A stretch of 64,000 nucleotides of DNA, from NCBI GenBank assembly GCA_015277795.1, contig CP063848.1, positions 248,001-312,000 on the forward strand, in the 5' to 3' direction. The position numbers and the translations under genes were made by a program. Under the pieces are notes generated by a model. That model was not told where the DNA came from. It saw only the letters and a list, made by a program, of their open reading frames with translations, and ran no database searches. The stretch comes from Massilia sp. UMI-21 (GTDB lineage Bacteria > Pseudomonadota > Gammaproteobacteria > Burkholderiales > Burkholderiaceae_D). This document shows positions 53,225-64,000 of the stretch, piece after piece (the stretch's first letter is position 1; the number at the start of each line of letters is the position of its first letter).

Positions 53225-53880
53225 AGCTTTTCGACCGCGCCGCGTTGGCGCAGGTGCTGGCCGACGGCATCGCCGACATGAAGCTCGACGTCACTCCGGC
53301 CCAGCAGGAAAAACTGCTGGATTACCTGGCACTGATGAACAAGTGGAACAGCGTCTACAACCTCACCTCGCTACGCGACCCGATGCAGATGGTGACCCAC
53401 CATGTTCTCGATTCGCTGGCCGCGGTGCCCGCCTTCGCGTCCGCCCGCAACGTGCTGGACGTCGGCGCCGGCGGCGGCTTGCCCGGCATCGTGCTGGCGA
53501 TCAGCCGCCCGGACATGCGGGTGTCGATGATCGACACCGTGCACAAGAAGACCGCCTTCCTCAAGCAGGTAAAGGCCGAGCTGGAACTGGCCAACGTCAC
53601 CGTGTACACGATGAAAGTGCAGGATCTCGGGGTGACTACGCCCTTGAGCGACAAATTCGACGTCATCACCTCTCGTGCTTTCGCCGACCTGTCGGATTTC
53701 CTGGAGTGGTCGGGACACCTGCTGGCGCCGGACGGAAAGTTCATCGCCCTGAAAGGCACGGCGCCGGCGGAAGAGCAGGAGCGGGTGCCGGCAGAATGGA
53801 AAGTGACGGGTTTGCAGCCCCTGCAGGTGCCAAGGCTGGGAGCGGAACGACACCTGGTTTTCGTCGAGAGATCGGCATAA
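53221..53880 (+). CDS. rsmG: 16S rRNA (guanine(527)-N(7))-methyltransferase RsmG (GidB)
   Basis: A 219-residue SAM-dependent methyltransferase modifying G527 of 16S rRNA, the base whose loss gives low-level streptomycin resistance. [17 protein letters not shown], the SAM loop [17 protein letters not shown], then [15 protein letters not shown], and [13 protein letters not shown] are typical. It starts within the mnmG stop (ATGA). The next gene, parA, is 109 bases on across an AT-rich segment with palindromes. Confidence 0.96.
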   Translation: MKLFDRAALAQVLADGIADMKLDVTPAQQEKLLDYLALMNKWNSVYNLTSLRDPMQMVTHHVLDSLAAVPAFASARNVLDVGAGGGLPGIVLAISRPDMRVSMIDTVHKKTAFLKQVKAELELANVTVYTMKVQDLGVTTPLSDKFDVITSRAFADLSDFLEWSGHLLAPDGKFIALKGTAPAEEQERVPAEWKVTGLQPLQVPRLGAERHLVFVERSA

Positions 53881-53892
53881 ACTAAATAAATC

Positions 53893-53941
53893 GTATAAAT
53901 AGTTTATACCGTTTATTCAATATAAATCGTTAAAACGGTTT
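53893..53941. promoter_or_regulatory. AT-rich palindromes upstream of parA
   Basis: GTATAAATAGTTTATAC (53893-53909) has perfect 7-base arms. AAATCGTTAAAACGGTTT (53924-53941) is a palindrome with one mismatch per arm. They fill the rsmG-parA gap, which is far more AT-rich than its flanks, and are likely operators and/or the parAB promoter. Confidence 0.5.
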
Positions 53942-53989
53942 GTATGGTATGAACGGTATGGCGCCTTGCATACATACGGACGAGAATAG

Positions 53990-54760
53990 ATGGCGAAGAT
54001 TTTTTGCGTAGCGAACCAGAAGGGCGGGGTCGGGAAGACCACCACCACCGTCAACCTGTCGGCAGGCCTGGCCAAGCTGAACCAGCGCGTGCTGCTGGTC
54101 GACCTCGACCCGCAGGGCAATGCCACGATGGGCGCGGGCATCAACAAGGCCGCGCTCGAAGGCTCGATCTACCAGGTACTGCTGGGCGAGCTCGACGTGA
54201 CCGCCGCGCGCCAGCGCTCGGAGGCAGGGCGCTTCGACGTGCTGCCCGCCAACCGCGAGCTGGCCGGCGCCGAGGTCGAGATGGTCGCCCTGGAAAACCG
54301 CGAGCGCCGTCTCAAGGAAGCGCTGGCGGCGGTGGACCAGGATTACGACTTCATCCTGGTCGACTGCCCGCCCGCGCTGTCGCTGCTGACCCTGAACGGA
54401 CTGTGCGCGGCGCACGGCGTGATCATCCCGATGCAGTGCGAGTACTACGCGCTCGAAGGACTGTCCGACCTGGTCAACACGATCAAGAAGGTGCATGCCA
54501 ACCTGAACACCGACCTGCGCATCATCGGTTTGCTGCGGGTGATGTTCGATCCGCGCATGACCTTGTCGCAGCAGGTGTCGAGCCAGCTCGAACAGCACTT
54601 CGGCGACAAGGTCTTCAAGACCATCATTCCGCGCAACGTGCGTCTGGCCGAAGCGCCGTCCTACGGCATGCCGGGCGTGGTGTTCGATCCGTCCTCGAAG
54701 GGCGCGCAGGCGTACATCGCCTTCGGCGCGGAGATGGTCGAGCGCATCAAGACGATGTGA
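53990..54760 (+). CDS. parA: Chromosome-partitioning ATPase ParA (Soj)
   Basis: A 256-residue deviant Walker ATPase without a helix-turn-helix extension, so of the chromosomal type. MAKIFCVANQKGGVGKTTTTVNL holds the Walker A loop with the signature lysine, LLVDLDPQGNATMG the A' box, and FILVDCPPALSLLTLNGL Walker B. It moves ParB-parS complexes over the nucleoid. It lies 33 bases before parB and 2.8 kb from three parS-like sites, making a complete ParABS system. Confidence 0.97.
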   Translation: MAKIFCVANQKGGVGKTTTTVNLSAGLAKLNQRVLLVDLDPQGNATMGAGINKAALEGSIYQVLLGELDVTAARQRSEAGRFDVLPANRELAGAEVEMVALENRERRLKEALAAVDQDYDFILVDCPPALSLLTLNGLCAAHGVIIPMQCEYYALEGLSDLVNTIKKVHANLNTDLRIIGLLRVMFDPRMTLSQQVSSQLEQHFGDKVFKTIIPRNVRLAEAPSYGMPGVVFDPSSKGAQAYIAFGAEMVERIKTM

Positions 54761-54793
54761 CCGTAAAAACTAGTTCTGAAAGCTGACACAGAT

Positions 54794-55666
54794 ATGGCAA
54801 GCAAAAAACTCAAGGGCCTCGGACGCGGCCTCGACGCGCTGCTCGGCGGCGACAGCCAGCCGGCCCCGGTGAAAGCGCCTTCTTCCTTGAAGATCGACCA
54901 GATCCAGGCCGGCAAGTACCAGCCGCGTACGCGCATGGACGAAACCTCGCTCAGCGAACTGGCCGCCTCGATCAAGACCCAGGGCATCATGCAGCCGGTG
55001 CTGGTGCGTCCGCTGGGGGAGGGCGCCCAGGTGCCGTACGAGATCATTGCCGGCGAGCGCCGCTTCCGCGCGGCCCAAATGGCCGGGCTCGACGAGATCC
55101 CGGTGCTGGTGCGCGACGTCGACGACCAGTCCGCCGCGGCCATGGCCCTGATCGAGAACATCCAGCGCGAAGACCTGAACCCGCTCGAAGAGGCGCAGGG
55201 CATCCAGCGCCTGATCAACGACTTCAGCTTTACCCACGAGCAGGCCGCCGCCGCGGTCGGCCGCTCGCGCAGCGCCGTCTCGAACCTGCTGCGCCTGATT
55301 AACCTGGCCCAGCCGGTGCAAACCATGCTGATGGCCGGCGACATCGACATGGGCCACGCGCGCGCGCTGCTGGCGGTCGACAGTGCCGAACAGATCACCC
55401 TGGCCACCCAGGTGATCGCCAAGCGCCTGTCGGTACGCGAAACCGAAAAGCTGGTGGCCCGCGCGCTCGAAGAGCAGTCGAGCCCGGCGGTTGCGGCGCG
55501 CGCCAAGGACAAGCCGGGCGACATCGTGCGCCTGGAAGAGGAACTGTCGGACAAGCTGGCGACGCCGGTGGTATTCAAGATGGGCGCCAAGGGTAAAGGC
55601 CAGCTGATCATCGACTTCGCCGACCTCGACATCCTGGATGGTGTGCTGGCCCGCCTGCGCGCCTGA
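54794..55666 (+). CDS. parB: Chromosome-partitioning protein ParB (Spo0J)
   Basis: A 290-residue CTP-dependent clamp. KKLKGLGRGLDALLG is the N-terminal ParA-stimulating segment with arginine. The CTP-binding domain has IQAGKYQPRTRMDE, QGIMQPVLVRP, GERRFRAAQMAG and IENIQREDLNPLEEA. The helix-turn-helix FTHEQAAAAVGRSRSAVSNLLRL reads parS, and the C-terminal domain dimerises. Length is normal. It loads at the TGTTCCACGTGAAACA sites upstream of mnmG. Confidence 0.97.
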   Translation: MASKKLKGLGRGLDALLGGDSQPAPVKAPSSLKIDQIQAGKYQPRTRMDETSLSELAASIKTQGIMQPVLVRPLGEGAQVPYEIIAGERRFRAAQMAGLDEIPVLVRDVDDQSAAAMALIENIQREDLNPLEEAQGIQRLINDFSFTHEQAAAAVGRSRSAVSNLLRLINLAQPVQTMLMAGDIDMGHARALLAVDSAEQITLATQVIAKRLSVRETEKLVARALEEQSSPAVAARAKDKPGDIVRLEEELSDKLATPVVFKMGAKGKGQLIIDFADLDILDGVLARLRA

Positions 55667-55979
55667 ATTGTGTCTTGAACAGGGGTGGCCGGGGCTTGCC
55701 TGCCCCGCGTGCAACTGACGTATGCATGCCACGCCCGCTCAAGGCGAAGCGCGTTTGCAAGCGCCGCCGGCGCCTTCGGCCATCCTACTGACCCACGAGT
55801 TAAGTAATTGAAAATATGGGCTTTTTATCCGGGCCCATGTTGCTCCCATCACATCTTTACGTAGCAGTTATAAGCGCGGAATCGTTTGACTCGCGTCCGT
55901 ATAACCACTTATAATTCCGCTGATTCATGTAATTACCACATCGTAACTGTCCGATCGCGCGGCGAGAAACCAGAACAAT
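55667..55979. other. Intergenic region parB-atpI, 313 bp, with the atp promoter
   Basis: The first 130 bases are GC-rich and include CGGGGC and GCCCCG arms without a T-tract. From about 55800 it becomes AT-rich and leads into the atp promoter. No gene is supported here. Confidence 0.6.
55886..55915 (+). promoter_or_regulatory. Sigma70 promoter of the ATP synthase operon
   Basis: TTGACT (55886-55891) and a perfect TATAAT (55910-55915) are separated by 18 bases, 64 bases ahead of the atpI start. It is the best match to the housekeeping consensus seen in the window. Confidence 0.8.
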
Positions 55980-56318
55980 ATGTTGCGCATCGTCTCCCTG
56001 CAATTGATTGCAACAGCAGTCGCCGGCGCCATCGCCGCACTGCTGGGGGGATGGTCTGCGATGTTTTCGGCAGTACTGGGCGGTTTGTGTTGTGTAGTGC
56101 CCAACGGCATCATGGCAGTACGGCTGTTCGCCAGCGCCCAACGGGCCGGTGGCGCCAGTCCTGCAACATTCTTCATCTGGGAATTTATAAAGATTGCTCT
56201 AACGCTGGTGCTGCTGGGTGCTACCGCGTGGCTGTACCACGATCTGAACTGGCTGGCGCTACTTGCCGGGTTCATCGTGGCGCTGAAAAGTTACATATTC
56301 TTATTATTTAGGCACTGA
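55980..56318 (+). CDS. atpI: ATP synthase subunit I (assembly/accessory protein)
   Basis: A 112-residue inner-membrane protein with four hydrophobic helices (from LQLIATAVAGAIAALLGG; VLGGLCCVVPNGIMAVRLF; FFIWEFIKIALTLVLLGATAW; LLAGFIVALKSYIFLLF). It is the non-essential AtpI, thought to help c-ring assembly or magnesium supply. It heads the nine-gene operon, 3 bases before atpB. Confidence 0.92.
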   Translation: MLRIVSLQLIATAVAGAIAALLGGWSAMFSAVLGGLCCVVPNGIMAVRLFASAQRAGGASPATFFIWEFIKIALTLVLLGATAWLYHDLNWLALLAGFIVALKSYIFLLFRH

Positions 56319-56321
56319 AAA

Positions 56322-57155
56322 ATGGCGACTCCAATCGAAGGCGCAGCGCACGCGCCCACCGCTTCAGAATACATCAAGCACCACCTGGGCCATCTGTCGA
56401 ACCAGCATCAGCACGGTCCGGTTGATTTTTCGGTCATCCACTACGACACCCTGTTCTGGTCGATCGCCATGGGCGTGCTCGGCTGCCTGATCATGTGGAT
56501 GGCAGCACGTAAAGCCACCTCGGGCGTGCCAGGCCGTTTCCAGGCTGCCGTCGAGATGCTGGTCGAGATGGTCGAAGACCAGTCGAAGTCGATCGTCCAT
56601 GGCGACCGCAGCTTCATCGCACCAGCCGCACTGACCGTGTTTGTCTGGGTTGCCCTGATGAACTCGCTGGACTTCCTGCCGGTCGACATGTTCTCGTTTG
56701 CCTTCGCCGCCTTCGGCGTGGAGCACCTGTTCCCGTATCACCGCGTGGTTCCGACCGCCGACCTGAACGGCACCATCGGCATTTCGCTCGGCGTGCTGCT
56801 CCTGATGCTGTACTACGGCATCAAGATCAAGGGCTTCGGCGGCTGGATCCACGAACTGTTCGCAGCACCGTTTGGCATCTGGATGGCGCCGTTCAACCTG
56901 CTCCTGAACATCATCGAATACGCAGCAAAAATGGTGTCGCTCGGTATGCGACTGTTCGGCAACATGTTCGCCGGCGAGCTGCTGTTCCTATTGATCGCTT
57001 TGCTTGGTTCGACCGCCACCATCTTCGGTTTCGTCGGCCAGGTAATTGCAGGCTCGATCTGGGCGATCTTCCACATCCTGATCGTGTTCCTGCAGGCATT
57101 CATCTTCATGATGCTGACGCTGGTGTATCTCGGTCAGGCCCATGAAGGCCACTGA
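56322..57155 (+). CDS. atpB: F-type ATP synthase subunit a
   Basis: A 277-residue membrane subunit forming the two proton half-channels against the c-ring. The essential arginine lies in [24 protein letters not shown] (helix 4), and the last helices [32 protein letters not shown] are normal. The N-terminus is the long betaproteobacterial type ([13 protein letters not shown]). Ends 86 bases before atpE, a gap carrying an AU-rich translation-enhancing leader. Confidence 0.97.
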   Translation: MATPIEGAAHAPTASEYIKHHLGHLSNQHQHGPVDFSVIHYDTLFWSIAMGVLGCLIMWMAARKATSGVPGRFQAAVEMLVEMVEDQSKSIVHGDRSFIAPAALTVFVWVALMNSLDFLPVDMFSFAFAAFGVEHLFPYHRVVPTADLNGTIGISLGVLLLMLYYGIKIKGFGGWIHELFAAPFGIWMAPFNLLLNIIEYAAKMVSLGMRLFGNMFAGELLFLLIALLGSTATIFGFVGQVIAGSIWAIFHILIVFLQAFIFMMLTLVYLGQAHEGH

Positions 57156-57226
57156 TCGGCGCCGCAAGCATCGAACAGATAGTGGTTGTAAAGAAGTTGT
57201 AGTTTTTAATCTAGTTCTTAAATTAA

Positions 57227-57484
<258 letters not shown>

Positions 57485-57509
57485 GACACACGTCTTGACG
57501 TATTGAAGA

Positions 57510-57531
57510 GCCGAACCGACTCCGGTTCGGC
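57510..57531 (+). promoter_or_regulatory. Intercistronic hairpin between atpE and atpF
   Basis: GCCGAACCG and CGGTTCGGC form a perfect 9-bp stem with an ACTC loop, 26 bases after the atpE stop. There is no T-tract, so it should act as a transcript stabiliser or 3' processing barrier rather than a terminator. Confidence 0.7.
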
Positions 57532-57560
57532 ATCCGTGTTTCTGTAATAAGGAAAATACC

Positions 57561-58031
57561 GTGAACCTTAACGCAACGATGTTTGCACAGCTCGTGGTCT
57601 TCCTCATCCTGGCCGCCTTCACGATGAAATTCGTGTGGCCGCCGCTGATGAAAGCACTCGACGAGCGTGCTGAGAGGATTGCGAATGGCCTGGCAGCCGC
57701 CGACCGTGGCAAGGCCGACCTGGCCGCCGCCGAAAAGCGCGTGCAGGCCGAAATGGCCGGCGCCCGTGACGAAGTCCAGAAGCGCATCACCGACGCCGAA
57801 AAGCGCGCTGCCCAGATCATCGACGCAGCCAAGGCGACCGCCGCCGAAGAAGCCGCCCGTATCGTCGCTGCCGCCCACGCCGACGCCGAGCAGCAAGTGA
57901 CCCGCGCCCGCGAAGAACTGCGTGGCCAGGTGGCCGCACTGGCAGTGCAAGGCGCCGAGCAGATCCTGAAGCGTGAAGTGAACCCAGCGGTCCACGCCGA
58001 CCTGCTGTCGCAACTGTCGACCGAGCTCTGA
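57561..58031 (+). CDS. atpF: F-type ATP synthase subunit b
   Basis: A 156-residue peripheral stalk subunit: one N-terminal membrane helix ([26 protein letters not shown]) followed by a long Ala/Glu/Lys-rich coiled coil. It links subunit a to F1 through delta. It begins with GTG at 57561 preceded by AAGGAAAA, and its stop is 2 bases before atpH. Confidence 0.96.
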   Translation: MNLNATMFAQLVVFLILAAFTMKFVWPPLMKALDERAERIANGLAAADRGKADLAAAEKRVQAEMAGARDEVQKRITDAEKRAAQIIDAAKATAAEEAARIVAAAHADAEQQVTRAREELRGQVAALAVQGAEQILKREVNPAVHADLLSQLSTEL

Positions 58032-58033
58032 TC

Positions 58034-58567
58034 ATGGCTGAACTCGCAACCGTCGCCCGTCCTTACGCCGAAGCGCTGTTCCGTGTTGCCCAGTCGGGCG
58101 ACATGGCCGCCTGGTCGGCCGTCACCGCCGAGCTGGGCCAGATCGGCGCCAATTCGGAAGTGCAGGCTTTCGCCAGCAACCCGAAGGTCACCACCGCCCA
58201 GCTGGCCGACACGATTGCGTCCCTGGTCAAGTCGCCGCTGAACGCTGAAGCGAAGAACTTTATCGCGATGCTGGCCGATAACGGCCGCGTCAACCTGCTG
58301 CCCGAAATCGCCGCCCAGTTCGCGGCACTGAAGAACGCCAACGAAGGTGCCGCCGATGCGGCGATCTTCAGCGCCTTCGAGATCTCGGGTGACCAGCTGT
58401 CGCAGCTGGTCGCCAAGCTGGAACAGAAATTTGGCCGCAAGCTGAACCCAACGGTGACAGTGGATCCTTCGCTGATCGGTGGTGTGCGCGTGGTCGTCGG
58501 CGACGAAGTGCTCGATACCTCGGTACGCGCCAAGCTGCAACAGATGCATGTTGCGCTGGCCTCGTAA
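58034..58567 (+). CDS. atpH: F-type ATP synthase subunit delta
   Basis: A 177-residue stator subunit holding F1 alpha N-termini to the b dimer. [15 protein letters not shown] and the C-terminal [41 protein letters not shown] are family standards. Start codon 2 bases after the atpF stop. atpA begins 76 bases later. Confidence 0.96.
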   Translation: MAELATVARPYAEALFRVAQSGDMAAWSAVTAELGQIGANSEVQAFASNPKVTTAQLADTIASLVKSPLNAEAKNFIAMLADNGRVNLLPEIAAQFAALKNANEGAADAAIFSAFEISGDQLSQLVAKLEQKFGRKLNPTVTVDPSLIGGVRVVVGDEVLDTSVRAKLQQMHVALAS

Positions 58568-58643
58568 TCGATCGATATCTGGCAGCACGCGCCGGCGCTA
58601 GCGCCCTTGCCCTACGCATCAAAAACATTTGGAGTTAGCACTC

Positions 58644-60185
58644 ATGCAACTTAATTCTTCTGAAATCAGCGAACTGATCAAGAGCCGCATCCAGGGTCTG
58701 GAAGGTTCGGCTGAAGTTCGCAATCAAGGCACGGTGATCTCCGTGGCCGACGGTATCTGCCGCATCCATGGTCTGTCGGACGTGATGCAGGGCGAGATGC
58801 TGGAATTCCCTGGCAACACCTTCGGCCTGGCGATGAACCTCGAGCGCGACTCGGTCGGCTCGGTCATCCTGGGTGCCTACGAGCACATCTCGGAAGGCGA
58901 CACCGTCAAGACCACCGGCCGCATCCTGGAAGTGCCGATCGGTCCGGAACTGCGTGGCCGCGTGGTCAACGCACTGGGCCAGCCGATCGACGGCAAGGGT
59001 CCGATCAATGCACAACTGACCGCACCGATCGAAAAGATCGCACCGGGCGTCATCGCCCGTGAATCGGTCTCGCAGCCGATGCAGACCGGCATCAAGTCGA
59101 TCGACGCGATGGTGCCGATCGGCCGCGGCCAGCGTGAGCTGATCATTGGCGACCGCCAGACCGGTAAATCGGCTGTCGCAGTCGACGCGATCATCAACCA
59201 GAAGGGCCAGGGCGTCACCTGCGTGTACGTCGCGATCGGCCAGAAGGCATCGACCATCAAGAACATCGTGCGTTCGCTGGAAACGCACGGCGCGATGGAA
59301 TACACCATCGTGGTCGCCGCTTCGGCGTCGGAATCGGCTGCGATGCAGTACATCTCGGCCTACTCGGGCTGCGCGATGGGCGAATACTTCCGCGACCGCG
59401 GCGAAGACGCGCTGATCGTGTACGACGACCTGTCGAAGCAGGCTGTCGCTTACCGCCAGATTTCGCTGCTGCTGCGCCGTCCGCCGGGCCGCGAAGCCTA
59501 CCCGGGCGACGTGTTCTACCTGCACAGCCGTCTGCTCGAGCGCGCAGCACGCGTGAACGCCGACTACGTCGAGAAGTTCACGGGCGGCGCCGTCACCGGC
59601 AAGACCGGTTCGCTGACCGCACTGCCGATCATCGAAACCCAGGCAGGTGACGTCTCGGCATTCGTGCCGACCAACGTGATTTCGATTACCGACGGCCAGA
59701 TCTTCCTGGAGACCTCGCTGTTCAACGCCGGTATCCGTCCTGCGATCAACGCCGGTATCTCGGTGTCGCGCGTCGGTGGCGCAGCCCAGACCAAGGTCAT
59801 CAAGAACCTGTCGGGCGGTATCCGTACCGACCTGGCCCAGTACCGTGAGCTGGCTGCGTTCGCGCAGTTCGCCTCCGACCTGGACGAATCGACCCGCAAG
59901 CAGCTGGACCGCGGCGCCCGTGTGACCGAACTGCTGAAGCAGCCGCAGTTCTCGCCGCTGTCGACCTCGCTGATGGCCGCTTCGCTGTTCGCCGTCAACA
60001 AAGGCTACCTGGACGACATCGAAGTCAAGAAAGTCCTGCCGTTCGAGCACGGACTGCACAACTTCCTGAAGTCGGGCCACGCTGCCCTGCTGTCGAAGAT
60101 TGACGAAACCAAGCAACTGGACAAGGACAGCGAAGCTGCGCTGGCCGCCGCCATTGCTGATTTCAAAAAATCCGGCGCATATTAA
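58644..60185 (+). CDS. atpA: F-type ATP synthase subunit alpha
   Basis: A 513-residue F1 subunit with a non-catalytic nucleotide site. [15 protein letters not shown] is the N-terminal stator contact. [15 protein letters not shown] is the P-loop, and AISRRPPG-type [27 protein letters not shown] contains the family signature; the arginine finger lies in the [10 protein letters not shown] block near residue 375. GGAG precedes the ATG at 58644, so the TTG at 58629 is not needed. Confidence 0.98.
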   Translation: MQLNSSEISELIKSRIQGLEGSAEVRNQGTVISVADGICRIHGLSDVMQGEMLEFPGNTFGLAMNLERDSVGSVILGAYEHISEGDTVKTTGRILEVPIGPELRGRVVNALGQPIDGKGPINAQLTAPIEKIAPGVIARESVSQPMQTGIKSIDAMVPIGRGQRELIIGDRQTGKSAVAVDAIINQKGQGVTCVYVAIGQKASTIKNIVRSLETHGAMEYTIVVAASASESAAMQYISAYSGCAMGEYFRDRGEDALIVYDDLSKQAVAYRQISLLLRRPPGREAYPGDVFYLHSRLLERAARVNADYVEKFTGGAVTGKTGSLTALPIIETQAGDVSAFVPTNVISITDGQIFLETSLFNAGIRPAINAGISVSRVGGAAQTKVIKNLSGGIRTDLAQYRELAAFAQFASDLDESTRKQLDRGARVTELLKQPQFSPLSTSLMAASLFAVNKGYLDDIEVKKVLPFEHGLHNFLKSGHAALLSKIDETKQLDKDSEAALAAAIADFKKSGAY

Positions 60186-60241
60186 TCGTCAAGCCGGCGC
60201 CGTGTACGCACGGCGCCGGTGCGCGGAAGGAGTAAGGACTC

Positions 60242-62577
<2,336 letters not shown>

Positions 62578-62601
62578 GCCGGCTTCAACCTGAGGACAGA
62601 C

Positions 62602-63024
62602 ATGGCAAATACGATTCAAGTGGACGTGGTCTCGGCCGAAGAGAGTATCTTCTCCGGCCAGGCCGAATTCGTCGCGCTGCCGGGTGAAGCGGGTGAGCTG
62701 GGTATCTACCCGAAGCACACCCCCCTCATCACGCGCATCAGGCCAGGTGCTGTACGGATCCAGGTCGCCGGCGGCGGCGAAGAGTTCGTCTTCGTCGCAG
62801 GCGGTATCCTCGAAGTGCAGCCGAACGGCGTGACCGTGCTGGCCGACACCGCGATCCGCGGTGGCGACCTGGACGAAGCGAAGGCACTGGAAGCAAAGAA
62901 GCAGGCCGAAGAGCTGATGCTGAACAAGGAATCGAAGATCGACTACGCGAAAGCCCAGGCCGAAATGGCCGCGGCGATCGCGCAGCTGGCGGCGATCCAG
63001 AAGCTGCGCACGCGCGGACGCTAA
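62602..63024 (+). CDS. atpC: F-type ATP synthase subunit epsilon
   Basis: A 140-residue rotor subunit and natural inhibitor of ATP hydrolysis. The N-terminal beta sandwich has [22 protein letters not shown] and [16 protein letters not shown]. The C-terminal helical hairpin runs from [19 protein letters not shown] to the end ([12 protein letters not shown]). It is the last gene of the operon and a strong terminator follows. Confidence 0.97.
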   Translation: MANTIQVDVVSAEESIFSGQAEFVALPGEAGELGIYPKHTPLITRIRPGAVRIQVAGGGEEFVFVAGGILEVQPNGVTVLADTAIRGGDLDEAKALEAKKQAEELMLNKESKIDYAKAQAEMAAAIAQLAAIQKLRTRGR

Positions 63025-63048
63025 GCATCCGCTCCTGCGGTACAAGAA

Positions 63049-63075
63049 GGCAGCCTGCGGGCTGCCTTTTTTTTT
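63049..63075 (+). terminator. Rho-independent terminator of the atp operon
   Basis: GGCAGCC and GGCTGCC pair around TGCG and are followed by nine T residues, 25 bases after the atpC stop. Confidence 0.93.
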
Positions 63076-63101
63076 AGCACTGTCCAGCTTGATCACGGTT
63101 T

Positions 63102-63271
63102 GTAGGGTGGGCGGCTCCACCCGACGGCCTGGCATACCGGGATCCTGGCTGCCGCCCGCGCGTTCACATCCCCCTCGAGCAGATGGGACGACAATGCATA
63201 TGATGATTGGACGCGTGGGCGGCGTCCGCGGCCCGGCTGCTCACCCGGCAGGGTAGAGCCGCCCACCCTAC
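63102..63271. repeat. REP-like palindromic element 3 (paired, 170 bp)
   Basis: GTAGGGTGGGCGGCTCC on the left is mirrored by GAGCCGCCCACCCTAC on the right; the left copy also has the CGCGCGTTCA word shared with the elements at 36519 and 42389. The interior is not obviously related. Located directly behind the atp terminator. Confidence 0.78.
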
Positions 63272-63394
63272 CGGTGAGCGCAGACTGCAAGTGGTGCTGT
63301 CATCGAAAGCAGCGCACGGTTAGCCAGCGCACGGGTGGGCACCGCGTTCCGGTTTAGTATCGGCTCTCCAGCATGAGACGCGTCGGGCCGGACC

Positions 63395-63775
63395 ATGGCA
63401 ATCCCTCCAGAACACCCTGAACAGCAAGCCGAGAACGCGGCTTGCGCGCTGCCGCCGGACGCCCGCTTCGGCCAGACCCTGTACCGCTTCCTGTTCTTCG
63501 ACTGGCTGTTCCGCGACGTGAGCCGGGCCCGCAACCTATATGAACGCCACGCCGCGCGCGAACACAACCGGCGCATGAGCCGCTATCTGCCGGTCTACAT
63601 GCGGCGCTGGTCGGTGCTGGCCACCTTCGACTTCGCGCTCGGCTTCCTGTTCGAGCGGGTGCTGTCCGCCACCATGCTGTCGGCCGTGTTCTTCACCGGC
63701 TCCTGCGTGACCGTCACCGGCATCGTCGTGATGACCGTGACCTGGCTGTTCCTGACCTACGCCAAGCTGTCCTGA
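63395..63775 (+). CDS. Small membrane protein, unknown function
   Basis: A 126-residue protein: a soluble, arginine-rich N-terminal ~65 residues (FLFFDWLFRDVSRARNLYERHAAREHNRRM) and two hydrophobic helices near residues 75-90 and 95-122. No recognised family. The weak CCGGACC before the ATG is not a good ribosome site, but composition is chromosomal and no competing frame is better. Neighbours give no functional hint. Confidence 0.6.
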   Translation: MAIPPEHPEQQAENAACALPPDARFGQTLYRFLFFDWLFRDVSRARNLYERHAAREHNRRMSRYLPVYMRRWSVLATFDFALGFLFERVLSATMLSAVFFTGSCVTVTGIVVMTVTWLFLTYAKLS

Positions 63776-63914
63776 GCATCGTGCGGCGCTTTCGTTCGCC
63801 CCCGGCTGGCGACCACTCGGCCCATCCGGACGACCACTGATCGGCTCCCGATTGCGGCAGGCGCCGCCCGGTACGTACAGTCGCGGCATCCATAACAACA
63901 AAGGAAGGCCGACC

Positions 63915-64000
63915 ATGTTGATCCGATCCGCCCTCTGCGCCGCCGTGCTGCTGCTGTGCCAGCCGCATGTGGTTTTCGCCGCCGACACCACCCTGGACCA
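63915..64000 (+). CDS. Exported protein, N-terminal fragment (3' end outside window)
   Basis: AAGGAAGG lies 6 bases ahead of an ATG at 63915, and the 28 visible residues form a signal peptide: MLIRSALCAAVLLLCQPHVV then FAADTTLD, with a likely cleavage after FAA or AFA-type FA-A. The mature protein cannot be identified. Confidence 0.6.
   Translation, partial: MLIRSALCAAVLLLCQPHVVFAADTTLD

Overview
The window looks like a stretch of a high-GC betaproteobacterial chromosome, most likely from the Oxalobacteraceae (Massilia/Telluria/Duganella type). The housekeeping proteins (MnmG, RsmG, ParA/ParB, the F-type ATP synthase, GlmS/GlmU, PutA) read as Burkholderiales versions. The order mnmG-rsmG-parA-parB-atpIBEFHAGDC is the classic origin-proximal cluster. 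The genus is inferred from general resemblance, not from a search.

Layout. 0-10.7 kb: accessory metabolism and signalling: an NfsB-type nitroreductase, a quinone-reductase-like dehydrogenase with a divergent LysR regulator, a nitronate monooxygenase, a Tat-exported PhoX phosphatase with a four-unit Pho box, and a large multi-PAS hybrid histidine kinase. 10.7-23.2 kb: part of a type VI secretion system. The baseplate genes tssE-tssF-tssG run leftward. tssK-vgrG runs rightward and is followed by an AT-rich cargo island (about 18.17-21.5 kb), then a PAAR spike gene and a membrane-anchored ketoacyl-synthase-like protein. The island holds a candidate effector with a permuted papain/NlpC-like His...Cys arrangement and several exported proteins suited to be immunity factors. 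23.2-27.8 kb: an opine-dehydrogenase/adenylate-forming-enzyme pair and a lactate-permease-family carrier. 27.9-35.4 kb: glmS and glmU flanking an Lrp-type regulator with a repeated operator, then rsmD, coaD and a ferredoxin. 35.5-44.9 kb: a LysR gene, an Lrp regulator divergent from putA, an intact ISL3-family element, alanine dehydrogenase, MTA/SAH nucleosidase and an AAC(6')-like acetyltransferase.

44.9-47.3 kb is the most striking non-coding region. Three related repeat units each carry a GTATAC palindrome (perfect 14-mer in two of them), TAG-type trinucleotide runs like DnaA-trios, and several DnaA-box-like 9-mers, two of them perfect (TTATCCACA). This looks like the chromosome origin, and an IS1595-family element has inserted after the first unit. 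To its right, everything from 47.3 kb to the end is on the + strand: a GMC oxidoreductase, an epoxide-hydrolase-like protein, a TauE-type transporter, three parS-like sites, mnmG-rsmG, parA-parB and the complete ATP synthase operon with a good sigma70 promoter and a strong terminator. REP-like palindromes (GTAGGGTGG...) occur at 36.5, 42.4 and 63.1 kb. No tRNA, rRNA or CRISPR was recognised.
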